A DNA stretch of 33,330 nt from Chloroflexota bacterium (GCA_019873665.1 JAIOAV010000039.1:1-33330), one strand, 5' to 3'; positions 6,546 to 13,800 are shown, counted from the stretch's first letter. The notes: generated by a model from the sequence alone, not told the origin. A program made the numbers and translations.

Positions 6546-8270
6546 CTACAGCTTTGCCTGCCACTTTTCCGTCCACACCAGATGATTGGGCGTGCCCTTG
6601 AACTCCGACTCGCCCATGATCTTGTCAATCACCTGTTTGATCGTCTCTGGATTGTTGTGGTAGGCATTGATATAGCACTTGACCATGGTCACATCGTGCA
6701 GATGGGTCGTATAGTTCAGCGACACAAAGACTGTCGGCACCTCGTGCACGTACCAGGGGCAGTCGCTGCTCATGGCGGTTTTCCATCTGATGCGATAGTT
6801 GTTCTCCGCCCCATAGCCAAAGATGTCCGCAAAGATCAGCGCCGCATCCACTTCTTGACGATACTTCAGGGTCGGCCCCTTGATGCGACTGGTGCCATCG
6901 TTCACCGTCACCACAAAGCCGCGGCGCTCCAGCTCCGCCACGATGTTGTCCAGGACTCGCGACCCCGCGGACATGATCCCGCCAACTTCGCCCTGCAGGT
7001 AGTAGAGGCGGATGCGCCGATGGGTCTCTGGGCGAATCGGAAGCTGGTTGAAGGTATTCTTCACCAGCGTGATCCCCTTGTCCGCCGCCTCCGCACGCAT
7101 GCGCAGGTGTTCCGGGCAGCCGATGATCTCCAGATCCTTCTCGGTCTTGAGCAGGGTGCCTTCCTGTCTCTTGCGGTGCAGGTTCAGCTTGGCCTTGAGT
7201 CCGAGGATTCGGCGCAAAGCATCGTGCATCCGCTCCTCTGTGATGATGCCCTTTCGATAGCCGTTCAGCATAAAGCCAAAGTCTTCATCCATGTCATTGA
7301 AGAACAGAAACATGTCGCAGCCAGCGGCGATGGCCTGCGGCACATAGTCCTCGCGACGCATCGCCGAAGTCATGCCCAACATGTGACTGGCGTCGGTAAC
7401 CACCATGCCGTTAAAATCCATCTGCTCCTTCAGCAGACCGGTGATCAGCTCCTCGGACAGGCTCGCCGGCAGGAGGTCTTTGTCCTGCAGCCCGGGATTC
7501 AGCTTCTTCTGGTATTCTGGCAACACAAAGTGACCGGCCATGATCATCTCGACGCCGTTCTCTATGTGATGCCGATAGACACGGCCGAATGACGCATCCC
7601 ATTCCTCCGGGGCCAGCTCGTTTACTCCCAGCACCAGATGATGATCGCGCTCCTCTGTGCCATCGCCGGGAAAGTGCTTGATGCAGCGGATCATCTCGCC
7701 TTCGGCCACCAGACCCTTCAAGTACGCGTCGGTGTATTTGATGACGTCGTCCGCGTTCGTGCCGTAGGCACGGGTGTTGACGATGGTATTCCGCCAGTTG
7801 AACAGGATGTCCACGCAGGGATCGAAGTTGACGTTGACTCCCAACGCCCTGGCCTCACGGCCAGATACCAGCCCCACATTGTACGCCACCTGCGTGTCGC
7901 GTGTCGCCTCCACCTGCGCGGCAGACGCGATATAGGTCCCGTCAGCACAGGCCCCGTTGCCGCCAGAATCGCAATTCGCAGCGACGAGCAAGGGGATCTT
8001 GGATTCCGTCTGCAGCTCGTTCAGGAGGGCCTGCACTTGGCTGGATTTCGCCCCTTGATAGCGAGCGCCGCCGATATGGTACTTGGCGAGGATCTCTTTG
8101 TTCGTGAGCCGGCCACCGCTGAATGCGTCCGCGCCAAAGTGGAACAAGTTTATGAACAGTTGTCCAACCTTTTCCTCATCGGACATGCCGGCAATGGTAT
8201 CTTCAACCCATTTGATCTGTTCAGGGGATAGATCATAGGGTTTCGCAGATAGATCAACCAACCTGGCCAT
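6546..8270 (-). CDS. Glycoside hydrolase family 3 protein (NagZ/beta-N-acetylhexosaminidase-like)
   Basis: 574 residues. The GH3 TIM barrel spans ~20-360, with KHFPGDG at 198-204, D209-H210 just after it, and VVTDASHM at 290-297 where D293 is the expected nucleophile. NagZ-type enzymes have K-H-F-P-G-H-G; here the second histidine is Asp203. The C-terminal ~380-560 resembles the GH3 alpha/beta sandwich. No signal peptide, so a cytoplasmic role is expected, cleaving beta-linked sugars or amino sugars. The ATG is supported by AGGAGGT (minus strand, 8278-8284). The coding sequence looks somewhat less GC-rich than its neighbours and its residues look Firmicutes-like, hinting at transfer; this is an impression only. 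It converges on the SGNH gene (26 nt between stops). Confidence 0.85.
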   Translation of the reverse strand: MARLVDLSAKPYDLSPEQIKWVEDTIAGMSDEEKVGQLFINLFHFGADAFSGGRLTNKEILAKYHIGGARYQGAKSSQVQALLNELQTESKIPLLVAANCDSGGNGACADGTYIASAAQVEATRDTQVAYNVGLVSGREARALGVNVNFDPCVDILFNWRNTIVNTRAYGTNADDVIKYTDAYLKGLVAEGEMIRCIKHFPGDGTEERDHHLVLGVNELAPEEWDASFGRVYRHHIENGVEMIMAGHFVLPEYQKKLNPGLQDKDLLPASLSEELITGLLKEQMDFNGMVVTDASHMLGMTSAMRREDYVPQAIAAGCDMFLFFNDMDEDFGFMLNGYRKGIITEERMHDALRRILGLKAKLNLHRKRQEGTLLKTEKDLEIIGCPEHLRMRAEAADKGITLVKNTFNQLPIRPETHRRIRLYYLQGEVGGIMSAGSRVLDNIVAELERRGFVVTVNDGTSRIKGPTLKYRQEVDAALIFADIFGYGAENNYRIRWKTAMSSDCPWYVHEVPTVFVSLNYTTHLHDVTMVKCYINAYHNNPETIKQVIDKIMGESEFKGTPNHLVWTEKWQAKL

Positions 8271-8302
8271 TGGGATTACCTCCTGCCATGCGATAACATG
8301 GG

Positions 8303-8317
8303 GGACGCATCGCGTCC
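8303..8317. other. Short perfect hairpin upstream of the GH3 gene
   Basis: GGACGC (8303-8308), a 3-nt loop ATC, and GCGTCC (8312-8317) form a perfect 6-bp stem. It lies 33 nt before the GH3 start codon, close to its Shine-Dalgarno, so it would be in the 5' leader of that mRNA. No T-run follows on either strand. Confidence 0.4.
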
Positions 8318-8328
8318 GACTCTAGATC

Positions 8329-8377
8329 AGACACGGAGAGGCCCCTGGTCGGCCCGGCCAGAAACCCCTCCGTGTCT
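8329..8377. other. Long hairpin between the GH29 and GH3 genes
   Basis: AGACACGGAG at 8329-8338 pairs with CTCCGTGTCT at 8368-8377, and the stem continues inward through CTGG...CCAG. The result is a ~49-nt imperfect palindrome downstream of the GH29 stop and upstream of GH3. There is no T-tract on either side, so it is not a standard intrinsic terminator. It could slow polymerase, protect an mRNA end or mark a processing site. The rest of 8271-8454 shows nothing I recognise. Confidence 0.5.
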
Positions 8378-8454
8378 TCCTGCTCGCCTTGCCCAGACAC
8401 AGCAGAACGGTCCTTCGACAGACCGCGCCATGGTCACAGGCGCGCAGCAGTGAA

Positions 8455-9705
8455 TCACTCCAAGACCACGTACCCTGCGCCCAGCACCTGCTTCGGCTCC
8501 TCTTCGAACTCGAGTTTGAGCACCGTTACCGATGCAATGTCGTCCGGGTTGTGGGGCGGCAGGCCATGCAGCACCAGCCGGTTCTCCGTCTGCGTGAAGG
8601 GGATCTCCGCGCCGCCGATGAGATATGAGGCCCGACGCAGCTTGGTGCGCAGGCCGCCAATGGCCAGCTCCGTGCCCGGCCAGCGGCTGCACCAGTAATA
8701 TGCCGTGTTGCCCTTCAGCGTCCAGTTGCCCGTGGGCAGCCACTCCAGCTTGCCCTGCACGCGATCCACTTGCCCGTACACCGCCTCGCCGTTCTTGGCC
8801 AGCCACTTGCCCACCGGCAAGAGCCGCTCCGTCGCCTCCGGCGGCACGGATCCATCCGGCGCTGGCCCGATGTTCAGCAGCAGGTTGCCGCCACCCGCCG
8901 TCGCCGTCCGCAGCATTCCCAGCACCTCACGCACCGAGCGCCAGTCAATGGCTGTCGGGAAATAACCCCAGGAGCCATTGAACGTCATGCACGCTTCCCA
9001 CGCGCGCCCGGGCTCCGCTGCTGTCACATGCTCCTCCGGCGTGCCGAAATCCTCCGGCAGCTTGGCGCGGTTGTTGATGATGATGTGCGGTTGCAGCGCG
9101 CGCACCATCGCGTTCATCTTGTAGGCCTCCCACGCCTCCGCATCCGGCAACGGCCAGGAAACATCGTACCAGAGGATGTCTATATGCCCATAGTTGGTCA
9201 TGAGCTCGCGCACACATCCCTGGGTGAAATCGAGAAAACGCCGCCGTGCCGCTTCATCCTTGGCGCAGAGCGCGCCATCCGGATGATGCCAGTCGATCAG
9301 CGAGTAGTAGAAGCCAATCTTCAACCCGAACTCGCGGCACGCCTCCACATACTCGCGCACCAGGTCGCGGCCAGGCCCGCGCTTGACCGCGTTATAGTCG
9401 GTCTGCTGCGTATCCCAGAGGCAAAAGCCCTCGTGGTGTTTGGTAGTCATCACCATGTACTTTTGCCCCGCAGCCTTGGCAAGCTGTGCCCACTCGCGCG
9501 CGGGGCGCTCTTTGGGCTTCCACGAGTCGGCCAGCTTCTCGTATTCCGCCAACGGGATCCGCTCGCGGTTCATCACCCACTCGTGGCGGCCCAACTGCGC
9601 ATAGAGCCCCCAGTGGACGAACATGCCAAAGCGCGCCTCATGCCACCACTGCAGGCGCGCCTCGCGGTCTGCCGCGGCCATCGCCAGATATTCCTCGTTT
9701 GTCAC
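8455..9705 (-). CDS. Glycoside hydrolase family 29 alpha-L-fucosidase
   Basis: 416 residues, starting at GTG (9703-9705) with AAGGAGG 4 nt upstream. Hallmarks of GH29 are clear: WHEARFGMFVHWG at 21-33, TKHHEGFCLWD at 88-98, the strand HIDILWYD at 174-181 with D181 as the expected nucleophile, and GGGNLLLNIGPAPDG at 271-285. A short C-terminal beta domain follows. The enzyme releases alpha-L-fucose from glycans or glycosides by a retaining mechanism. No signal peptide is present, so it likely works in the cytoplasm on imported oligosaccharides. It begins 30 nt after the DsrE-like gene on the same strand with no obvious terminator between, so it may be the last gene of the sulfur-relay operon, which would be an odd pairing. 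Confidence 0.9.
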   Translation of the reverse strand: MTNEEYLAMAAADREARLQWWHEARFGMFVHWGLYAQLGRHEWVMNRERIPLAEYEKLADSWKPKERPAREWAQLAKAAGQKYMVMTTKHHEGFCLWDTQQTDYNAVKRGPGRDLVREYVEACREFGLKIGFYYSLIDWHHPDGALCAKDEAARRRFLDFTQGCVRELMTNYGHIDILWYDVSWPLPDAEAWEAYKMNAMVRALQPHIIINNRAKLPEDFGTPEEHVTAAEPGRAWEACMTFNGSWGYFPTAIDWRSVREVLGMLRTATAGGGNLLLNIGPAPDGSVPPEATERLLPVGKWLAKNGEAVYGQVDRVQGKLEWLPTGNWTLKGNTAYYWCSRWPGTELAIGGLRTKLRRASYLIGGAEIPFTQTENRLVLHGLPPHNPDDIASVTVLKLEFEEEPKQVLGAGYVVLE

Positions 9706-9735
9706 GCTGCCTCCTTGCTCCAGATTGCGATGCTG

Positions 9736-10203
9736 CTAGATGAACAGGGTCACGTCCGATTCGGACGCTTCCTTCATAAAGGTCGCCACGCCCCCCATTT
9801 CGACCCCGTCAATCAGGTCCTGCGGCGTGATCTCCATGACTCCCATGCTCATGTTGCAGGCGATCAACCGCACTTCCAGCTCTTGCGCTAGCGCCAGCAG
9901 TTCCGGCAACGACGTCACCTTCTTGTCGCGCATCATCTTCTTGAACATCCAGCGCCCGATGCCGCCAAAGTTGAACCGCGACGGGCCGATGTTGTTGATC
10001 CCGCCGCGATTCATCAGGCCCAGCAGCCGTCCGAAGAAACCCTTGCCGGTGAGGTTGCCCTTCTGAATCGCCTTCAGGCCCCAGAAGGTAAAGAACATGG
10101 TGGTTTCCATCCCGGCGGCTGCCGCGCCAGTGGCGATGATGAGGGCGGCGAACACCTTGTCCATGTCGCCGCTAAAGACCAGGATGGTGCACTTTTTGGC
10201 CAT
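9736..10203 (-). CDS. DsrE/DsrF/DrsH-like family protein
   Basis: 155 residues, starting at the ATG at 10201-10203; the longer open frame upstream overlaps tusA and is not used. It opens with a beta strand and SGDMDK (residues ~11-16), then AALIIATGAAAAGM and FFTFWGL, the usual layout of DsrE-like accessory proteins. A single conserved cysteine lies in L-I-A-C-N-M-S-M-G, the typical sulfur-carrying site of the group. Members move sulfane sulfur with TusA and with sulfide- or persulfide-handling enzymes, often with membrane contact through the hydrophobic first third. The start lies 1 nt after the tusA stop (TAG-C-ATG), so translational coupling is likely. Confidence 0.88.
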   Translation of the reverse strand: MAKKCTILVFSGDMDKVFAALIIATGAAAAGMETTMFFTFWGLKAIQKGNLTGKGFFGRLLGLMNRGGINNIGPSRFNFGGIGRWMFKKMMRDKKVTSLPELLALAQELEVRLIACNMSMGVMEITPQDLIDGVEMGGVATFMKEASESDVTLFI

Positions 10204-10204
10204 G

Positions 10205-10435
10205 CTAAGCCACCTTTCGCACGAAATACCTGTAATAGCCGTCTGCCTTCTCCTCGCCGAGGAACTCGTTCCCGGTCTGCTCGCACCACGCCGGCACGTC
10301 CGCGTGCGCGCCCTCGTCATCGGCCCATATCTCCAGCACCTGGCCCGGTTGCATTTTTTTCATGTTCCGTGCCATGATGACGATCGGCATGGGGCACAAC
10401 TGCCCCCGCGAGTCCTGCATCACATCACCCTTCAT
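10205..10435 (-). CDS. tusA: TusA-family sulfurtransferase
   Basis: 76 residues, the normal size. C-P-M-P at residues 14-17 is the family signature, with C14 carrying the persulfide. TusA passes sulfane sulfur from cysteine desulfurases or rhodaneses to partners such as TusBCD, for tRNA 2-thiouridine, molybdenum cofactor or dissimilatory sulfur metabolism. The first ATG (10435) has GGGAGGG 9 nt upstream; an internal ATG at 10420 is possible. It sits between tusB and the DsrE-like gene on the same strand. Confidence 0.9.
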   Translation of the reverse strand: MKGDVMQDSRGQLCPMPIVIMARNMKKMQPGQVLEIWADDEGAHADVPAWCEQTGNEFLGEEKADGYYRYFVRKVA

Positions 10436-10476
10436 TCAGTCTGCCCTCCCCTTTTCTCCGTGCGCCGGCCAGTCCC

Positions 10477-10770
10477 CTAGAGCCAGGGCGCCACTTGATG
10501 CTTTTCCACCAGTTCGACAAAGCCATCGTAGCTCACCACCTGAATCCCCTCGACTAGCGCCGAAATCCCGCGCGCCTGCAGGTCGGCATCCAGCGCGTAC
10601 ACCGGGTGCGCGCTCAACGCTTGTTGCACCAGCGCCTCGCTTTTGGCGCCCTTGGCCGCCGCGAACACGCCATCTTCATAGAGGAGGATCGGCTCCCCTG
10701 GCTGCGCGATCCGCAGGACCGATCCGAGATTGCCGAACATCAGCGGCGACTTGTTGACCAGATAGAGCAT
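10477..10770 (-). CDS. tusB: DsrH/TusB-family sulfur relay subunit
   Basis: 97 residues. The N-terminus M-L-Y-L-V-N-K-S-P, the middle LLYEDGVFAA and VYALDADLQARGI, and the C-terminal KHQVAPWL line up well with TusB/DsrH over the full length. TusB forms a heterohexamer with TusC and TusD that relays sulfur from TusA to TusE/DsrC. The usual exposed Cys of DsrH is not seen, so this subunit is probably structural. The ATG has AAGGGAGGGG close upstream. Repeat copy B separates it from tusC by about 270 nt, an unusual break in this operon. Confidence 0.88.
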   Translation of the reverse strand: MLYLVNKSPLMFGNLGSVLRIAQPGEPILLYEDGVFAAAKGAKSEALVQQALSAHPVYALDADLQARGISALVEGIQVVSYDGFVELVEKHQVAPWL

Positions 10771-10784
10771 CGTTCCCCTCCCTT

Positions 10785-11040
10785 ATGGAGAAAGCTGGTT
10801 TATCAATCCAATCCGTCATTGCGAGCGACCGAAGGAGAAGAAATCCCTTGCATAGTTGGCTGGAGATTGCTTCGGGCTTTGCCCTCGCCACGACACCGAC
10901 CCCGTCATTGCGAGCGACCGAAGGGAGCGAAGCAATCCCCTGCTGACCGGGGAGGAGATTGCTGCGGGGGCAAAGGCCCCCTCGCAATGACACGAATAAT
11001 AAGCTGCGCAGCATCATCCAATGCCCGTTGACCTCTTCAT
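10785..11040. repeat. MITE-like palindromic repeat element, copy B, inside the tus operon
   Basis: Two palindromic cores in a row: 10815-10894 and 10904-10991. The second opens with GTCATTGCGAGCGACCGAAG and closes with CCCTCGCAATGAC. The ends are ATGGAG (10785-10790) and CTTCAT (11035-11040), and the right flank (ACACGAAT, CATCATCCAAT, GTTGACCTCTTCAT) matches copy A. It fills almost the whole gap between the tusC stop and the tusB start, so the operon mRNA must carry a long, highly structured segment here. Confidence 0.82.
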
Positions 11041-11041
11041 G

Positions 11042-11398
11042 CTAGAAAGGCAGCACGGTGCCACACTCGTTGAGGAGCGCGGCAATTCGGGCGCCATCTA
11101 CGATCTGCACATCCATGACGAGATCCTCCGGCCGCAGCCCGCGCTCCGCTAGCGACTCGTCGTGCACATAAAACTGCGTAACATCAAACTCGCTCAGCAT
11201 CGGGAAAGCATCACCCAACGGCTTCATGTCGAGCTGCTGCGGGTTCTGCCCCTTCACCAGCGAATAGACACCATCGTCCACGAAAAGAACGACCGTGTCT
11301 ATGTCGAACAGGCGGATTCCCATGATGGCGCGGTACGCCTCCACGGGGTAGATGCTGCCATAGGGCGCTTTGCGGATCAGCACCGCGACCTTTTTCAT
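11042..11398 (-). CDS. tusC: DsrF/TusC-family sulfur relay subunit
   Basis: 118 residues, usual size. K-K-V-A-V-L-I-R-K-A-P-Y-G-S at the start, VVLFVDDGVYSLVKGQNP in the first third and ESLAERGL further on match TusC/DsrF. It is a core, non-catalytic subunit of the TusBCD heterohexamer. GAGGAG lies a few nt upstream of the ATG (11396-11398), and the gene starts 12 nt after the tusD stop. Its own stop codon abuts the end of repeat copy B. Confidence 0.88.
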   Translation of the reverse strand: MKKVAVLIRKAPYGSIYPVEAYRAIMGIRLFDIDTVVLFVDDGVYSLVKGQNPQQLDMKPLGDAFPMLSEFDVTQFYVHDESLAERGLRPEDLVMDVQIVDGARIAALLNECGTVLPF

Positions 11399-11410
11399 CC
11401 TCTGCTCCTC

Positions 11411-11764
11411 TCAGTCCCCGAATGTGATGAAACGATCCGCGCTGTTGATGAACTCGGCCAGCGAGCCAAGGCCGGAGATGCGGATGTTATCCGAGGCAGC
11501 GTCCTTGCGCAGGCCGCGAAAGCTGGCACATGCCCCGCACGCCACGACACGAATCCCCTCAGCGCCAAGCTGATCCAACATCTCGTTCAGGTTACGCTCT
11601 CCCGCCGGCTTGATGAAGCGGGTGGCGTTGTTCACGCCGTCGGTATACAGAAACGCGCCGACGATCTCGTGACCGCGAGCGCGCGCCGCCTGCATAAATC
11701 GATACGCCGAATCCACGGCCTGGTGCTGATACGGTCCCTCCAGAATGAGAATCCCGATCTTCAT
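11411..11764 (-). CDS. tusD: DsrE/TusD-family sulfur relay subunit
   Basis: 117 residues. The layout IGILILEGPYQHQAVDSAYRF, then FLYTDGVNNA and the end ISGLGSLAEFINSADRFI, follows TusD/DsrE. In TusD the active cysteine lies eight residues before a conserved R-G glycine; here C76 takes that place in A-C-G-A-C-A-S-F-R-G, with a second cysteine, C79, three residues on. TusD receives sulfur from TusA and hands it on inside the TusBCD complex. The ATG overlaps the stop of the upstream NifX-like gene (ATGA), so translation is probably coupled. The C-x-x-C arrangement is a variation from E. coli TusD. Confidence 0.88.
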   Translation of the reverse strand: MKIGILILEGPYQHQAVDSAYRFMQAARARGHEIVGAFLYTDGVNNATRFIKPAGERNLNEMLDQLGAEGIRVVACGACASFRGLRKDAASDNIRISGLGSLAEFINSADRFITFGD

Positions 11765-12468
11765 GCCTCCTCCTTACCTGTCGCGCTGCGGCTTGCCAAC
11801 TCTCCCCGCCGGTATCGCTCCACCACCTCTCGCACTGTCCGACCTTCGCCCGCGATGATCACCTCCACCGCCAGCGCCTGTAGCGCCTGACAGCAAAGCG
11901 GCGTGATGGCCGGCGTGATGACAACATTTGCGCCCGCCTCCACCAGCGCCCGCACCGTCTGCGGCCGGATGTGCTTTCCCGCCTCTACTGGTGATACCAC
12001 CACAGACTGATAGGCCATCGTCACCGGATCAACCACCATAAAGTAGCACACCTCACCAAAGCGCGCCCCCACCGGCGCATCCAGATCGGGGCCCGTGGCC
12101 GCGACAGCAACTTTGGCTGGCTCGCCCTTGCGCCCTGCCGGTTGCGCCATCGCGCCGCGCAGATAGCGCTCCACCGCCTGGCGGACGGTCAATCCTTCCA
12201 CGCCTTCGATGACCTCCACGCCAAGTTGGTTCATGATCTCACGGCATTTGGGCTTGGCTTGCGCCACGAGCAGCACCTCGGCGCCACTGCGCACCACGGT
12301 GCGGATCGCCTGCAAGCTGGCCTCCTGCTCGGAAATGGCGTGCGGCATCGGCACGACAACAAACTCCATCGTGTCGGTGTCCACAACAACGAACTGCGGG
12401 CAATAGCCAAAGCGCCCCCCCACCCACGCATCCAGGCTGAGACCCAACGAGCCGACTGCGATCTTCAT
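11761..12468 (-). CDS. Tandem-duplicated dinitrogenase iron-molybdenum cofactor (NifX/NafY-like) domain protein
   Basis: 235 residues from the ATG at 12468, which has GGGGGTGG upstream; an upstream TTG would add eight residues and is less likely. Two copies of the ~105-residue domain of NifX, NafY and NifB C-termini are visible: residues 1-105 (KIAVGSLG, LDAWVGGRFG, FVVVD) and 119-222 (KVAVAATG, LDAPVGARFG, FMVVD). Each copy ends in T-V-R-x-x-V-E-R-Y-x-R-G. Family members bind metal-sulfur cofactors or their precursors. No nif genes are present, so a role in holding a metal-sulfur species linked to the Tus sulfur relay is inferred. It heads the minus-strand sulfur operon and overlaps tusD by 4 nt. 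Confidence 0.85.
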   Translation of the reverse strand: MKIAVGSLGLSLDAWVGGRFGYCPQFVVVDTDTMEFVVVPMPHAISEQEASLQAIRTVVRSGAEVLLVAQAKPKCREIMNQLGVEVIEGVEGLTVRQAVERYLRGAMAQPAGRKGEPAKVAVAATGPDLDAPVGARFGEVCYFMVVDPVTMAYQSVVVSPVEAGKHIRPQTVRALVEAGANVVITPAITPLCCQALQALAVEVIIAGEGRTVREVVERYRRGELASRSATGKEEA

Positions 12469-12529
12469 GCGCCACCCCCTTTCCGTTCGCAATATGGCGA
12501 AACGCTATGCGACAGGAGATTGCGCCTTC

Positions 12530-12557
12530 ATACTATGCGTTTTGCGATGGCTGTCAA
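12530..12557 (-). promoter_or_regulatory. Promoter of the NifX-like/tus operon
   Basis: On the minus strand: perfect -35 TTGACA (12552-12557), a 16-nt spacer, and TAGTAT (12530-12535). The predicted start is near 12523, giving a leader of about 54 nt. The -35 lies 18 nt from the equally perfect -35 of the divergent pfkB-type gene. Confidence 0.6.
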
Positions 12558-12559
12558 TT

Positions 12560-12584
12560 GCCTGTCGCGCCGCACTTGACAGGC
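12560..12584. promoter_or_regulatory. Inverted repeat between divergent promoters, candidate operator
   Basis: GCCTGTC (12560-12566) and GACAGGC (12578-12584) form a perfect 7-bp inverted repeat with an 11-nt centre. The right arm overlaps the plus-strand -35, and the left arm begins 3 nt from the minus-strand -35. A dimeric regulator bound here could control both transcripts. No regulator gene is adjacent. Confidence 0.45.
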
Positions 12585-12603
12585 GGACGCAAGCCGCTAA
12601 CAT
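12576..12603 (+). promoter_or_regulatory. Promoter of the PfkB-type kinase gene
   Basis: Perfect -35 TTGACA (12576-12581), a 16-nt spacer and TAACAT (12598-12603). The ATG follows at 12636, leaving room for AAGGGAG just upstream of it. Confidence 0.6.
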
Positions 12604-12635
12604 GGGCGCGACTGCTATACCGTGAAGGGAGCTCG

Positions 12636-13580
12636 ATGATCCTCACGATCACGCCGAACACCGGCCTGGACCGCGTTATCTTTGTGCAGGGGTTCGCCTG
12701 GGGCAAGACGATCCGCGCCGACTCTGCCGCCTGGGGTATGGGCGGCAAGGCCACCGATGCCAGCCTGGTGCTGGGCGAGTTAGGCGAGCCAAACCTGGCC
12801 ACCGGCTTTGCCGCAGGAGAGACGGGCGAGCGGATGGTGCGGATGCTGATGCAGCATCCTGCCACTCGGTGCGATTTCGTCTGGGTGGACGGGGAGACGC
12901 GCACGAATTACATCCTCGTGGAAAGGTCGCAACGCACGCAGAGCACGATCACCGTCGCCGGCCTGCACGTTCGACCAGAGCATGTAGCGGAGCTGGAGCA
13001 GCGCGTGGCGGAGGTGCTGCCGCGCGCGAGGTGCGCAGTCGTCGGTGGGAGTCTTCCCGCGGGCGTGTCCCCGGAGCTCTACCCGCGCCTGATCGGTCAG
13101 GCCAAGACGCATAACGTGCCGGTGATCCTGGACGCGAGCGGCGACGCATTACGCGCGGGTGTGGCCGCACTGCCCACCGTCGTCAAGCCGAACCGCGACG
13201 AACTGGAATCGCTGGCAGGCCGCGCCCTCACGACCGAGCAGGAGATCGTCGCGGCAGCCCGCGTGCTGGTGGCGCAGGGGATCGGGCTGGTGGTTGCCAC
13301 CGATGGCCCGCGTGGCCTTTGGGCCGTTACGGCGGACGAAACGCTCCATGCGCCAGTGTTGGCGATCGAAGCGGTGAACACCGCGGGCGCGGGAGACGCC
13401 CTCGTGGCCGGCCTGGCGATGGGGCTGGCGCGCGGCTGGCCATGGCGTGAGGGGCTGCGCTGGGGCATCGCGGCGGCCGCTGCCGTCTGCTTGACGCCGG
13501 GCACGGCGGTCTGCCGCCGGGACGACGTGCATCATCTGCTCGATCAGGTCGTCATCACACCATGGCGCCCGGCGCGCTAG
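12636..13580 (+). CDS. PfkB-family sugar kinase, 1-phosphofructokinase/tagatose-6-phosphate kinase type
   Basis: 314 residues from the ATG at 12636 with AAGGGAG upstream; the longer open frame starts inside the promoter region and is rejected. The N-terminus MILTITPNTGLDR is typical of the FruK/LacC/PfkB branch, GMGGKATDA lies at 34-42, and the C-terminal G-A-G-D at 251-254 supplies the anion hole and catalytic base D254. This branch phosphorylates a sugar phosphate, such as fructose-1-phosphate or tagatose-6-phosphate. No PTS gene is adjacent, so which sugar phosphate it uses is open. It is divergent from the tus operon and stands alone, followed by repeat copy C. Confidence 0.88.
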   Translation: MILTITPNTGLDRVIFVQGFAWGKTIRADSAAWGMGGKATDASLVLGELGEPNLATGFAAGETGERMVRMLMQHPATRCDFVWVDGETRTNYILVERSQRTQSTITVAGLHVRPEHVAELEQRVAEVLPRARCAVVGGSLPAGVSPELYPRLIGQAKTHNVPVILDASGDALRAGVAALPTVVKPNRDELESLAGRALTTEQEIVAAARVLVAQGIGLVVATDGPRGLWAVTADETLHAPVLAIEAVNTAGAGDALVAGLAMGLARGWPWREGLRWGIAAAAAVCLTPGTAVCRRDDVHHLLDQVVITPWRPAR

Positions 13581-13587
13581 CCGCACC

Positions 13588-13753
13588 ATGTCCGTGGGAA
13601 GCCAATCAGAGATGGGATGATTGTGCGGAGCTTGGACCATAAGTGTCATGGCGAGGGCAAAGCCCGAAGCAATCCCCAACCGCCCGCACAAGGGATTGCT
13701 TCACGATGCGGCTCGCCATGACAGGGTGCGTTGTTAAGCTTTGCCTCCTCCAT
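13588..13753. repeat. MITE-like palindromic repeat element, copy C (reverse orientation)
   Basis: One palindromic core at 13645-13722 runs from GTCATGGCGAGGGCAAAG to CTCGCCATGAC. Read on the minus strand, its flank (ACACTTATGG, CCGCACAATCATCCCAT) matches the right flanks of copies A and B, so this copy is inverted relative to them. Outer ends are CTCCAT (13748-13753) and ATGTCC (13588). It begins 7 nt after the PfkB-gene stop. It is the shortest copy, with a single core. Confidence 0.78.
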
Positions 13754-13771
13754 CACTCCGCCAACGCCAAT

Positions 13772-13800
13772 TTGCCATTTTCCGAGATTTCTGCTATAAT
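13772..13800 (+). promoter_or_regulatory. Strong promoter of the small-protein gene
   Basis: TTGCCA (13772-13777), a 17-nt spacer and a perfect TATAAT (13795-13800) with an extended TGC before it. A direct repeat CCGGAAT follows at 13801-13807 and 13817-13823, spaced 16 nt apart, around the expected start point near 13807; it may bind a regulator. Confidence 0.7.

Noticed and set aside
8329-8377. Intrinsic terminator for GH29
   Set aside because: Strong stem but no T-run on either strand.
8770-9891. 373-codon plus-strand frame opposite GH29 and the DsrE-like gene
   Set aside because: Spans two real genes and an intergenic gap on the other strand; no motif.
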